64,000 bases of DNA from Dipteris shenzhenensis (lineage: Eukaryota; Polypodiophyta; Polypodiopsida; Gleicheniales): assembly GCA_047967505.1 (NCBI GenBank), contig CM106540.1. One strand, written 5' to 3'. Positions 24,661 through 37,093 of the stretch are shown piece by piece (the first letter of the stretch is position 1; every line of letters begins with the position of its first letter). The position numbers and the translations under genes were made by a program. The notes below the pieces were generated by a model. That model saw nothing but the letters and a program-made list of their open reading frames with translations. It did no database searches and was not told the origin of the DNA.

Positions 24661-24960
24661 TTAATTTTTTAAAGAAGTACTTTTTAAATCCATGTATTCA
24701 ATAATATCACGTAATACATGATCTCGATTTTCTTCTCCAATGTTGTGATCACCACCTTCCTCTATTATGATGTCATTAATAACCACCTTCTTCTTGGCCC
24801 ATCTCGTGATCTTCATCTTCTTCCCTAGATCCATAGGGAACAACTAGATCCATTGACATGTATGTATCCATATCCCTATCTTTGAAAGTTGGTTTACTTT
24901 GAGGAGCAACTTTGACCACATGTCGATATCTTGTAAGAATGATTTTGACGAAAGCCCCCT
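24661..24960 (-). pseudogene. CACTA C-terminal remnant in inverse orientation
   Basis: The minus strand resembles 22,490-22,720 on +: shared words include aagttgctcct, atggatctaggg and gaggaaggtgg. The translation has RYRHVVKVAPQ followed by an acidic segment, like the tail of TNPD. The two pieces form an inverted pair about 1.9 kb apart. Confidence 0.6.
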
Positions 24961-25260
24961 ATGTGCAACATGAAAATGCCATGAGTTATATTAATTTATG
25001 CTCAAGTATGAACATGTTACAATTGTTCAAAAATGAAGGCATTGATTAAATCATTACTACATACATGTTTACATGTTCAAGAATAACAAAAGTGGTTGGA
25101 AGCACGGTTAGGTGGACTAGCTTTGGTGCTAAATAGTACCTTTGACTTAGCACTTGATGAGCACCTGATGAGGTTCTAACGAGTCCTAGATAGCAGGATG
25201 AACTTAGCACTCTTCAGGTACCACTATTCCCTATCCCACCTCATAACTCCTTCCCTCCTT
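24961..25260. other. Non-coding stretch
   Basis: AT-rich. No feature was recognised. Confidence 0.3.
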
Positions 25261-25269
25261 TTTCAATTC

Positions 25270-26390
25270 AAAATTGCCTATACTCCCCTGTGTTCCCCCA
25301 TTTTTTTATTACCATGTGTTCCCCCCTCTTTTTAATTTAACTCCCACTCCCTCCTCTTTCTCCCTCCCTTTTTCCCTTTCTTTTCCCTTCTCTTTTCTTC
25401 ATCCCTTTTTTTCCATCTCTTTTCCCTTCTTTTTCCCCTTCTCTTTTCCTTCTCCAATATGATCTTTTTTCTTCTCTTTTCTTCATCCCCTCTCTTTTCC
25501 TCTCTTTTATTCATCAGGCCCCTCTTGTTTTCCCTTAATTTTTCTTCTCTTTTCCTCTCTTTTCTTCAGTCTAGCTTCTCCTTTCCTATCTTTCCCTCTT
25601 TTTTCTTCTCTTTCCCTCTCCTTTCCACTCCTGCCGTCTCTTTCCCCCTGTTTTTCTCTCTTTTGTTCTCATTCCCTCTCTTTTCATATATTCTCTTTTC
25701 TTCATCTCCTCTCCTTTCCCTTCTCTCTCTTTCTCCTTTTCTTCTCTTTTTCTTCTCTTTGACTCTTTTTGCCTCTCTTTGCCCTTGTCTTTTCTTCATT
25801 CCTTTTCTTTCATCTCTTTTCCATTCTTTTTCCCCTTCTCTTTCTTCTCTTTTCTACTCTTTTTCTCTCTTTTCTTCTTCTCTGGTGTTTTTTCTCCTCT
25901 TTCTTCTTTTCACTTTCCCCCCTCCCTCTATTTTTATTCTCTTTTATGCATCCCTTCACTTTCCCCTTATGTTCCCCCTTCTCTTTCCGCATTCTGCACT
26001 CCATCTTCTCTTCTCTTTCCATGTCTTGCATTCTATCTCTTCTCTTCTCTTTTTCTTCTCTTTTCTGCATTAATCATTCGAACTCTTTTCTGCATTCTAC
26101 ATCCTCTTCTCTTCTCTTTCTGCTTTTGCATTCCATTTCTTCTCTATTTTGCATTAAGCATTCCAACTCTTTTCTGCATTCTTCATCCCACATTCCCTCT
26201 CTTTTTTGCGTTCCACATTCCATCTCTTTTCTACATTACCTCTCCTCTTCCGCATTCCACATTCCATCAATTTTTTGCATTTCACAGTTTGTATCATTTC
26301 TTTTTCTTGAATTCAGCATTCCACATTCCCCCTTCTCTTTTTTTCCATATTCACTCCTCTTCTCTTTTTGCATCCTGGCATTCAGCTTTG
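25270..26390. repeat. Polypyrimidine tract of about 1.1 kb
   Basis: Almost continuous C/T on + (ttccctctcttttct words), grading near its end into units around cattccacattcc and tcttttctgcattc. Phe/Ser/Leu and Arg/Lys/Glu open frames here are artefacts of composition. Confidence 0.95.
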
Positions 26391-27651
26391 TTAATTTGTT
26401 TGTTTATTCAATTTTATTAATTTATTTGTTTATTTAGCTTGGAATTTTGTTTGTTTGTGTCTTGCAATGTAATAGCTATGTCTTCATCTCAGTCATCCGC
26501 ATAATAGTCAAGCTATTTGACATGCATCTCCTAGATGAGCATAATAGCATGAGTCCAGGATAGAGGCATTACAATGGGCTCTTCAGTCTCGCATGAACGC
26601 ATCTTCTACCTCTCTAATCTCTGTGTATAATAAGCCTTCTCTTCTTAGAGGAGGGGTTCACCTCTCTATAGTGAGGCATCATCTGCTGAGGTTGCCGACA
26701 TTGTCACAGAAAGAGTAGGAGATGTTGCGACCTATGCCAACGATGTAGATGAGACGACACATTTGATGTAGATGAGATGGCACATTCTAGACGAGGCAGA
26801 TATGCTGAGACACAATCGCGACCGAACCCATTTCCACCCTTGCCATAGCCACCCCTCAGTTCACCCCTTGTGCACTTTCACTCCTCCCACTGCTAGTGCC
26901 ACCCCTTACATGACCTCCACCCCTAACACTGGCATAATCACCTAGTATTTGGCACCTCAGGCAAAATCAAACACTCTTGGATTCCCCCGAAAAAAGACCT
27001 ACATTATATATCAATCCCTTAAGGGAAATCATTGAGAATGCCAAAGGGGTTGCCATAATAGGTCACATGAGGCATCTTATGGATGTCACATTTGCCTCAA
27101 ATATAATCTATGAATGGCGCAAACTAGACGGGAAATGCTCAACCATGAATACCCAAACCCAAAAGAATACAAGTTTGATACTCGCTAAGTGCTTAGAAGC
27201 ATGGATGAGTACTCAAACATCACAGATAAGAGATCAACAATGTGGTGAAGGAGGGCAGACCATGTAAATAAAGTAGATTGGAAGAGGGAAAAACAAGAGC
27301 TTCAAGACAATCCATAGATGTGGGACACCTATCGGAAGGCAACAAGTGTGCATATGCAAACCACAGGTGCTTTGCACCTTGGAAAAGGTGACAGGAAAGG
27401 CACCGAGGCATGGTTGGTAATAAGTGTATGTGTGATGTAACATATTTCTATTGTAATTTTTAGTTTGGTTTGAATACATTGTTTTGCTCATAGCACTTCA
27501 TTGAATGCTTTTAACTTGGGTTTAGAAGCTTGCTAGTATTGGTTGATTACTTACAAATGAGAAGTATGCACATGCGCATGGACCAAGAGCTCTTGTTGAG
27601 AGGTGGACCAAGAGGAAGTTCCCGTCACTCAAACTGTAGTGGCTAGTCATC
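26391..27651. other. Unassigned stretch with weak coding character
   Basis: A 96-codon open frame (about 26,977-27,267; LYINPLREIIENAKG, DVTFASNIIYEWRKLDG) and a following frame with WMWDTYRKATSVHMQTTGALHLGKG look protein-like. The family is not recognised. They may belong to a decayed CACTA second gene, but I could not confirm this. It ends at the ATG target duplication of the next element. Confidence 0.3.
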
Positions 27652-27654
27652 ATG

Positions 27655-27900
27655 CACAACAACACAAAGCAACTATAGATGTGCTTGATAGATGCGTAAA
27701 ATAGCGGGCGCGTCTATAGGCGTTGCTTGAATAGACAAATTATGGGCACGTCTAATAGTGCATCTATTTACACGTGTATTGATGCATCTATTTGCGCATC
27801 TACACTGAGAAAATATGGGCCCATCTAACATTGCATCTAACAGTGCGTCTATTTGTGCATGTATTGGCACGTTTATTAGTGCATCTACACTGAGAATTAG
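27655..27900. repeat. CACTA left TIR and subterminal repeats
   Basis: The terminal CACAACAACACAAAGCAACT is followed by at least nine words of the type GCGCATCTA, GTGCATCTA, GGCACGTCTA and AGACGC within 240 bp. Their density and mixed orientation fit transposase-binding subterminal repeats. Confidence 0.85.
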
Positions 27901-30689
27901 ACGCTCTTTTAATCACATCACTATTAAGCACGCAATAGAGGTTGATATTATTAAGCAACTCCGTGTCTATTACTTTGTTGCGTCCTTTCCCTTGAGGCAC
28001 AATAGAGGTCATCCTTAGGTGTTCATCATCTCTCCATAGTCGTGGGAGAGAGCTATCCACATCAACAAGAAACTCAGAAATATATACAAGTGACTCTTGT
28101 ACCAACCAACCCTCGGCCATGCTACCTTCGGGTCTTGCATTTTGTCTCACAAAACCCTTCAAGGTCTTCATGAAGCGCTCGAGGAAGAACAACCATCGTG
28201 CATGTATAGTACTGCATATAGCAATCTCATCCACCAAATGCACTATGAGATGTAGTTGGCTTGTGAGAATAGAACATGGAAATGTCTCCTCCACTAAACA
28301 AACCACCTCCACTGACATAACTCGAGCATTCTCAAGCATGGTGGGATCTATTTCCTTTGAGCTCACATACCTAGAAATGAAAAAGAACACCATATTAGCA
28401 ATATGAACACCTTGCATGGAGCATTGATATGCATCACATTTTGTATCATGTAAAGTACCTCACAAGCTCGCTCATCTTGTAAATACAATCCTTCACGTCC
28501 TTCGATGCACTACGAGGAATGCTAGTAGGTAGTATGAACTGAACACACGAGGAATGGTTGATTAGTTGCTTCTAATTCACTCACAAATTTGAAAGGAAAA
28601 AGACATTATGCACATAAAATACTTACTTGGAGCATCTTATGCCAATCATGAGATTTCAAGCCATATAATTGCTCTACACCTCTTTTCTTGCTCTTTGTAA
28701 AGGCCCCCTTCAAACACCTCATGCATCCAGTGGGAGTATGAATTGTAGTAATAGCGTGCTTCACCGCTACCATCTCTAGCTTTGATAACCTCCACGGTGC
28801 ACGAGGTAAAAAAACACGCCCATTTGGTCTCTCTTGTGGCCAAGCTTCACGCATCCTCCCTGTGGTACGTAGATCCTCCCTTATGCCTACGAAATCTCGT
28901 GTCCCATTCAAATGTTTCCAAATTGTAGATGCCACATTCTTGAAGATATGCATGGGATCAAGTAGGTGATTGATCTTGAGGTGGGACCAATATGGTTAAC
29001 GATAAAAGATGGAGTATCTAAACAAAATCTAGTGTTAGCGAGCAATCTTTATTTCCAGCCAATATAGCACACAATAGTTACAAACCCTTACCGGCTCATG
29101 CTAAGTGGTGGAGTCGTCGTGGAACCGTCCCAAATTCTCATCCAATCTCCCATAGTGAGTGATTGTGGGAGGACTTCATTCCAAGGGGCAACGTATCTAG
29201 GATGATCAAGTGGGAGAAATCAATGGTGATTCTCATAGATGACCTTATTCAATGCGTCTACCCGTGAGGCAACAAGCGAAGGACTACAAACAGGACATGC
29301 ATGGTAACCCGATGTAGTGAGACCTGAACAATAGACGCAATTAAGAGTTGAAGGTGGGTTTAGGGTGCCACATCCTTTGCCTACTCATAATTAGAAGTGC
29401 AATGCTTACCTGAACACTCACCATAGCCAGGGAAGTGATGCATCATCCGCATCAAGACTACTTTGCAGTTGAAGTCTCGTGACGAGGGAGGCCTGCTCAC
29501 ATCATGCACCTTGATACCTCTCCAAAGTATCTCTAGCTCGTCAAGAAAAGGCTCCAAATAAACATCAGGATTTTTGACTTTATGTTTCCCTGGAATTAGA
29601 AGGGATAACATAACATGTCCTTTCTTAATCGCCATAGAGGGTGGAAGATTATAATTCACCAATATCACTGGCCATACACTGTAAGAGGTGCTTTTGAGAC
29701 CAAATGGGTTCACACCGTCCATACCCAATCCAAGTCTCAAGCTCCTCGGTTCTTCCTTGAAGCTTGGCCATGTGTCTTCAATATGCTTCCATGCAGGAGT
29801 GTCTGCGGGAGTTCTCCACTTGCCATCAGTTGATCGATGGGAGGAATGCCATGACATGAGCTCTGCAATGGATTTGCACTTGAACATATGTTAGATGTGA
29901 GGGATTATGGGAAAATGTCGCAGAACCTTACGAGGAACGTCCAAAGTTTTGAGATCTGCTTTATATCTTGCCTCTCCACAAGTAGGATACTCTCTTGCAT
30001 CCTTATGTAGTCCACGAAACAAAACACCATGTTTGCAAAATAAACTTTAAAGCTTACTTGAGTAATGCATTCAAACTTGCATTGCTCCATCCATGGATGG
30101 TTTGCAAGTTTAGTAACTCAAGGGAGGCATGTAGAACAAAGAATGTGCACCCCTCAAACAGTGGAGTCGATGCTGCGGTAAAAAGATCGTCCTGCTCCAT
30201 GCTATCATCCCTCCCTTCAGATTAATGGACATATAAATCCCGCACCATATCATCAAACACCTCCTCCTCCATGGCTTCATGAGGTAATGGTGGACGGCTA
30301 CTATCACCATCACTCCATGCATCCGTAACGGTCCCTCCTGAAGATCCCACCTCATATCGCCAACGCTTCACCTCCTCACGACGAGCATAGGGCAACATAT
30401 GCGGGTGTGGCACTACATCCTATATCAAATTAAAACGGGATCATAACTCAAACATATGAACACCCATAGGTATCTCAATCAACCTTAACTCCTCAACACT
30501 TACCATGTTTACGGTCGCATCCCATTCTCCATACTTTGAGATGTGATTGAGTGTAATCCTGTGTGCATGATACATGTTTCCTTGACATCGATCACACATA
30601 CATTTGATTTTTTCCTCCAACCACATTTTGCGATGGTGGATACGGAGGGATTCATCCTCACTGGAGCTACTTGTTAAAGATGAAGACAT
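27800..30689 (-). pseudogene. CACTA TNPD-like transposase
   Basis: Blocks in family order on the minus strand. CMCDRCQGNMYHAHRITLNH is at about 30,600. An acidic linker and TPLFEGCTFFVLHASLELLN are at about 30,160, followed by NLQTIHGWSNASLNALLK. The main transposase block starts near 29,760 with RLGLGMDGVNPFG, YSVWPVILVNYNLPP and LLIPGKHKVKNPDVYLEPF, up to HHFPGYGECSG. MHIFKNVASTIW and GLKSHDWHKMLQ follow at about 28,950-28,650. A DUF4218-like block with LHLIVHLVDEIA and RPEGSMAEGWL covers 28,417-27,900. Some gaps between blocks look like introns, others contain breaks. The protein runs into the left subterminal repeats after INLYCVLNSDVIKRA, so the usual C-terminal domain is gone. Confidence 0.88.
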
Positions 30690-30729
30690 CCTATAAATAA
30701 ACCACCCAAAAAATTTGCTCTTGTATCAA

Positions 30730-32438
30730 ATATTTAATCTTAAAACTCTATAGTGTGTCTAATACTGCATCTAAAACCGTGTTTGTTTTGTGGTGTGCAT
30801 CTATAGGCACGTCTAAACCATGTTGTAGACACGTAATTAAATGCGCATTTAGACGCGTATATAGATGCACAATTAGACGTGCTTATAGATGCAATTTTCA
30901 AACCTACTTTTAGTGCGCTTGCTTTTCTTCACATACTTTTAACGTCGCACAGTTTGCTTTGCTATTAACAGACATAGTTCCAAGCATCCACACTTATCTC
31001 CAAGCACCCACACTTATCTCTAGGATTACACAATCATCTCCAAGCATACAAGAGAAGAGGGTGAACAAGGAAGAGAAGAAAGAGAAGCAAAGGGTGAACA
31101 AGGAAGAGAAGAAAGAGAAGCAGCTTTGAAGAAGGACAAGAAGCTTCCATACCTCTATCCAAGGTAAGTCTCTTTACGGTTGATCTTCTTTGAAAGTTGC
31201 TCTCTTTGGATTCTTCCTTTGTCGTATCCAAGAAACGAATGTTTTTGGTACTAGTGTTGTGCTTTTGTGTCAAGTGCATGTCCTTTTCGAGTTTTTAGAA
31301 TAGTCTGTCTGTCGAAGCGCATCTATAGATGCATCTGAGAGCGCGCCTAAAAGCGAATCTACGAGCGCGTCTATAGACGCGTCTACTCTATTTTTTGAAA
31401 CAAATAGTTGCATCTATAGACGTCCTATTATACGCGAAGATAGACATGCTTTGTTATTTTTCCCTAGCCTGGCCTTCCCTTCCCTTCCCTTCCCTTCCCT
31501 TCCCTTCCCTTTCCTTTCCTTTCTTTTCTCTTTTCTCTTCCCTTTCCCTTTCCACTTCCACTTCCAAGAAAAGGATTGCATATTGAAAGAGATTGCATGA
31601 TTGATGGAAAGGGATTGCATGATTGAAGAAGGGGATTGCATATGGAAAGGGAAAGCATGATTGAAAAAAGGGATCGCACTCTATATTTTCCTCTCTTTTT
31701 CCTTCTCTCTTTTATCCTCTCTTTCCTTCTCTTTTCGTCTCTCTTTTTCTCTCTTATCTCCTCTCTTTTTCTCTCTTTTCCTCTATTTTCCTCTCTTTCC
31801 TTCTCTCTTTTATCCTCTCTTTCCTTCTCTTTTCGTGGCAATCTTTTCTCTCTTATCTCCTCTCTTTTTCTCTCTTTTTTTCTCCTCTCTTTTCCTCCCT
31901 TTTCCTCTCCTTTCTCCTCTCTTTTATCCCCACTTTTTCTCGCTTTTTCACCTCTCTTTTCCTCTCCTTTCTCCTCTCTTTTATACCCACTTTTTCTCTC
32001 TTTTCTACTCTCTTTCCTTCTCTCTTTTTCTCTCTTTTTCTCTTCTCAGCTCATCAGTAATCTTCTTTTTTTCTTTTCTTCAGTTCATCATGTGGCCAGG
32101 AAGCTCTTCAGGCTCACCTGATCACTGGGAGTCCATCTTTCGGGAGTTATATAACCTTTTGGGGCACCCTCCTAGTCCTGGGGAGTTATACGGCTACATG
32201 ACGGGTACTCTAAACACCCCCCAGGAGTCGGCACTACAGACTCCAAACCACCCCAACCCCACACCAGCTGAGATTACCCCAGCGGCGTCTATAGGCATGT
32301 TTGTCTGCTATATAGACGTGCCTTTAGACACTAGTCTGTAGACGTGCAAATAGACGTGCAAATAGATGCGCCCACAAGTTTTTTTAAGTTGAGCGAACAC
32401 ATCTGTGTGCACATCTGTAGGTGCTTTGTCTTGTTGTG
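30730..32438. repeat. CACTA right end: subterminal repeats, polypyrimidine tract, TIR
   Basis: Words such as gtctatagacgcgtct, gcacgtcta and tagacgtgc occur at 30,740-30,900, 31,310-31,440 and 32,285-32,375. Between the last two clusters lies a 620-bp C/T-rich tract (31,470-32,090). A short + frame starting MWPGSSSGSPDHW at 32,090 runs to 32,340; it is antisense to the transposase and has unknown meaning. Confidence 0.8.
31470..32090. repeat. Polypyrimidine tract inside the CACTA element
   Basis: Begins as ttccc repeats and continues as tctctttttctctcttt words. Phe/Leu/Ser frames are artefacts. Confidence 0.95.
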
Positions 32439-32441
32439 ATG

Positions 32442-33265
32442 TAAGAATCTCATCGTATTTTCCATCAATGTATGCATAAAAAATCAGCCAATACCTTGTA
32501 ATGTAAATTAAATTCTACATTTGACTAAAGTAAAAAGAGCCTACACTCCTCATGTATAAGCTTAAAGCTTCATCTCAAAGGCCCCCTCTTATTTCACTCA
32601 AGTGATACCATAAGTTGCCCCTAGTGAATACCATAGGGTTTATCAATGATTTGTTATCACAACCACTAGCCCTTATCTTAGTATATAGCATCATAATAGT
32701 TCCATAGTTGGATATCCCTATCATGCTAACTCGATTCTCAAAGTCAAGCATAAAGGTTTCATTCAAATGCGTATGATGGATTATTTGAATACTGTCATCT
32801 TGTCTTCAAAGGAAATTTTATAGATTTGTAAATGTGTGCTTTTTACTCAATTCTAGAAATCTTGTTGTGTGTTTAACATTACTAAAAGAAACTTTTTTTT
32901 ATTTTTTGATGATCCCTTCCTTGAACATCAAATCAACCTACATATATACACTAGAAAACCATTATTCATTGATATATATGAGATTGATATTCTCAGAACT
33001 TTTGCATTATACAAGTTCAAAAGTCAATTTCCTTCTAGAGATCCTTCTATGATACTTTACCTCATACTATTTTTCCTTTAAATTACATTGCATGTTACAA
33101 TGTCACCCATTTTTGTGTTCTAGGAAATCCTAATGAATAATATATGCTATCCTACATTATTTAACCTAACACATGGTATGCCTTAGACCTCAATTAGTAG
33201 ATGTATGCCTAAGTATACCTCAACTAGTAGACATCCACGTTTCAATAGTGTGGCTAGCTAAATAA
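32442..33265. other. AT-rich non-coding stretch
   Basis: Right flank of the CACTA element. No gene was seen. Confidence 0.4.
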
Positions 33266-33270
33266 AAAAA

Positions 33271-33510
33271 AGTGAATTGTTTCCCCCTGCTTAGACCTTT
33301 TAGTCAAACGTTAGGGTAGCCGTATTTCCCCTTCTTAGAACTTTTTGTCTTTTGCTAGTAACTATATCTTAAAATAAATTTCACCTAATGAAAAAAGTGA
33401 ACCGTTTCCCCCTAATTAGACCTTTTTGTAAGATGTTAGGGTAGCCATATTCTTACCATATTCCATTTTTCTAGTAACTATATCTTAAAATGAATTTCAC
33501 CTAATTAAAT
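33271..33510. repeat. Imperfect 125-bp tandem duplication
   Basis: agtgaattgtttccccctg at 33,271 recurs as agtgaaccgtttccccct at 33,396. Both copies contain ttagggtagcc and end tagtaactatatcttaaaat then aatttcaccta. Confidence 0.85.
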
Positions 33511-35966
33511 AAACTTTTTATGTCTATTGTGCTTCCATATGTCATCCAGTCTTCAATTTGGATCAATCACATTTAAAGGTTTAGTCATGCGACATATGCT
33601 AACTATTACCCTCATACATGGATTAATACATCTTGTATCTTTTGAATTGAAGGGGACAAAATGAAAATGACCATGGTGAATGTGAAGTAGGGTCCACTTG
33701 TTTCCCTCAAAGTACTTTGGCTTTTAAGGAAACTACAAAATGTCACAACAACACATCTCAAAGCCCTAGATGAGACGACAAGGCTACATATAAAATATAT
33801 CCCGTCACTAAAAGATAGTCCCATACGTTGTATCCATTGTCTTGGATTGTAATTACTATATGGTTCATGGATCTCATTTGAATGAATCTTATATGTATAC
33901 AGGAAGAATATGAAGTTGTAATTTTATTTAAAGAACATGCATGGGCTTGAAAATTTTAAGGGGATCAACAAGTATGATGGATTTGGCATATCTCATGGGT
34001 GAAAGAATACCATAATGGTGGAGTCAAGAAACAATAGGGTCCACGTACACTAGAAATACACTTAGCTAGATGGTGTTTGTTTGTGTATTAGGTGCTACCC
34101 ACATTAGAAAAAGTGAAAAAAGATAGTAGATATAAGGGCTTGAGTTTGCTAAATCATAAATTATTTCAAAGGGAGTAGAAATAAATATGTGATCATTTGC
34201 ATTTCATTGGATCCACATGCAAGTGATGTCCATAGGGAGACTCAAAACGTTTCTTTCAAGGAGCACCATTATCTAGGTGTTACTCATGCTTCAAATTAAG
34301 TCTAAATGCATGATGGCATGTTAAAGCAAGAGTATGCAAGAAGGATGGATAGACATGGTTCAATTTTTATCATGTACCTACGTTAGGATCAATGGAATGG
34401 GATGCTTAATCAATTTTGAGTTTCATACATGTTGTATAATTAAAACTACATGAAGTTTGAGAACCCTCTCAGTATAATCTTTGAACATGGGAGCATATGC
34501 AAACACATGGATTCTTATGGTTTAACAAGTTCTAATGAACCCCATCTTGTGAAATTTTCATTAATGTGATGTTAAATTGTCATCAATATCTTGTAGACAA
34601 AGCAGTGTGAATTCTTCAACAATATATATAGTTATCTTAAAACCTTATTATTTTCCACTACTATAATGTCATGTGCCTGTAGGATCCATTTCAAATTGTG
34701 TTTTTATATATGAGATCGGTCACATGATCGTTTTTAAGAATAAGATAGCTATATGCTCAAATGAAGTGGCCATTCAAAAATTTATATGCTTGTAACACAA
34801 AATGTATAGATCTACATCAATGTTTAATAAATTAAGAAGGACATAAAGCCAAATGTGACCTTTGAGACATCAATAAGATGTTTTCAGTTTACATATTAAT
34901 ACTTAGTTTTTGACGTAGTTGAGCCTTAAAATAAAGAACATTTGGTTTGTGAAAAAGTGACTCTATAAAATAAACAAACTTGTAGCATGGTTCTCTTGCA
35001 CTCTTATGGTAGGACATCAAATGAATATAGATACATGTTAATATGTAGGCTTTGTAAGACACACATGGGCATTCCATAAAATAAAAGTGCAAACCTTGAT
35101 GCTTTCAATGGCTAGCTGAGGTAGTTCAAAGTAGAAGGAGCAAGGAAAATGTGATTAAAGCTAGAGGGAGTGGATGCAACTTCTTTATAGACCAAGAAAG
35201 ATGTGGCTTGATTAGGGAATGGACATGGGGACTCAAGTCACTAACAAGTGGGGAATTGCAATAGTAGGGAGCTATTTGATGGTGATTTGAGAACCTATAT
35301 ACCTTCCATCACATGGAAGGCCTAAGGAGTAGCCAGCTTAGAAATTTTTTGGAACATCTGTCAAGGTTCCCAGGTCATGAGTTGTTGAGTTGTTAAACAC
35401 TTTGCTAGGTATGATATAGAGACTTTTAGATATTTATATTGAAGCCTACATAATGATTGTGGTTAAATCTTGAATGTTTTCTAAGATTGAGTTTATATTA
35501 GAGAGGATCTTTTCATAACACATACCTCGTTCATTTGGATACTTCCATGAGTGAAGACGTATTATTTTTACGTATTATTTTTAATTCAAAGCCCATAGTG
35601 AGGTAAATTCGGTGGTAGGACCTTATGAGTTAGTGGAAAGTGGGCGATATTCATCCTTGTTGTTGGGAAAGTAGACTTATGGTGCGGGCTACCAGGAGAA
35701 CTATTTTGTGTACGAATAAAAGGTTTGCCGAGTGTGTGGACCAAGGGACGTACATGACTGATCATTGGAAGTAATGGGTAAGCTTTATTGCCCTTCCAAA
35801 GATTTAGTATGAGCTTCTTACTTATCCTCAAGCACCATATGTCCCCCCCGTCCAATACTTTGAATAGATGGCTTGGCTCCACTGAGATTGTGAGATTGCT
35901 ACTGCTTGCTTGCATATATCACTACTTGGTTGCTTAATTCTTATCACTGCTCTGATGTTTGTGTAA
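33511..35966. other. AT-rich intergenic stretch
   Basis: No coding, RNA or clear repeat feature was recognised. Short open frames are at chance level. It leads into the pyrimidine-rich 5' region of the WD40 gene. Confidence 0.4.
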
Positions 35967-37093
35967 ATGGCTCCAGGTACTGCTTGGTCGCTACAGTTGC
36001 AATATACTCGCTCACAGAAATCGATACCTTCGGTGAAACGGCGACAGAAATGGCTTTTCTTCTCACCGTCCACTACTAAGCTGAAGTGGGCAGCGGGAAT
36101 TTGGGTCCTTCACACAGCTGTATATCATCATCATCTACAATTTCTCAACCTCCTACCTTGGTCATTCGTTGCACCATCGCCATTAGCCCGTCACCACCTC
36201 TTGCCACGCAGTACGTTCTCTCAAATATTCAACGTAGATTCTTGCTCCAGCTCCACTGCCCTCCTTGACTCCTTCCTGCAATTCAACTTGAACTCCTGCT
36301 CGCTTTCTACCATCTGGGTCCTTCACCGCACCGTCCTGCCTTTCTCTTTTGTACATGCATGCATCTTTCTTCCACACTTCATGCGAACCTTCCACCTACC
36401 CTTTTTCCATCCAGCTGCCAGCGGCCTTCGTCGTACACATATTTCAGTTTTCCTCCACATCCATCGTCTCTCGCTGCTGCTGCTTATATTTAATCTTTGC
36501 TTTTGCCCGCCTATCTCTCTCACAGCTCCAGGTCTGAGGTCCAAATTAATATTGAAATCCCGTGTTTGTCAACCCGTTTGTCATTTGCTCTTCTCCTCTC
36601 GACTTGATCTATCAACAGACACTCGTACGAAGCCCTTTAAGAAACTCTACTTGCTCCTGTCCCCTCAGCTTCCACGCCCCCGTTTGAATGGCAGTTTTGT
36701 TTCCAACGCATATAGATACGTACAACCAAGTCTTCTGAGTTCTCACCCACTGGGCTTCGTCTTCGCTCTTTGCCTGATCTTTTGTCGGCCAGCGCTCTAT
36801 ATTTCTCAGTCTACTACGTTCTGATTGTTTTAAAAGTGTTCTCAGCTATCTTGGCCTTCTCTTCCCTTCAAGGAACCCAATTAGGTCTTTCTACTTTCTA
36901 TGCATGCCCAAAACTTGCTACAAATGCACCTTCCTTTCTCGGGGCGACTCCGTCTCTGTATGTTTCATTTCTGTGGTCTGGTTTCTGCTCTTTGTTTGGG
37001 TATCGATAAGGCAGGAATCCCTCTGCATTAGGATCCAGCGCCCGTTCTCTTTTGTCCTACTGCAGCAACAAAAGAGTTCGCGAGTCGTAAGTG
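35967..37093 (+). promoter_or_regulatory. Probable promoter and long 5' leader of the WD40 gene
   Basis: C/T-rich DNA with rising CpG content directly before the WD40 start codon. A 285-codon frame spans part of it (from ATG 35,967), but its composition (Leu/Ser/Phe/His/Pro-rich, no domain) is what translated pyrimidine-rich leader gives, so I do not call it a gene. The transcription start was not located. Confidence 0.5.

Larger units (their letters stand above)
27655..32438 (-). mobile_element. CACTA (En/Spm) transposon with both ends
   Basis: A 4.8-kb element. The left end reads CACAACAACACAAAGCAACT; the reverse complement of the right end reads CACAACAAGACAAAGCACCT. The match continues to about 30 bp with four mismatches. 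The 3-bp flanks are ATG at 27,652-27,654 and ATG at 32,439-32,441, as expected for CACTA. Both subterminal regions are crowded with GCATCTA/GACGTCTA-type words, the usual binding sites of the regulatory protein. The minus strand carries TNPD-type transposase exons with breaks. The C-terminal DUF4216 part seems absent and a polypyrimidine tract occupies part of the right end, so this is a defective but structurally complete copy. Confidence 0.93.

Noticed and set aside
25274-26437. Phe/Ser/Leu-rich proteins of 200 residues or more
   Set aside because: Translation of a polypyrimidine tract; overlapping frames are open equally.
35967-36824. 285-codon open frame upstream of the WD40 gene
   Set aside because: Composition is Leu/Ser/Phe/His/Pro-rich with no domain, in a pyrimidine-rich leader on the same strand as the WD40 gene. 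More likely 5' leader or promoter than a protein.
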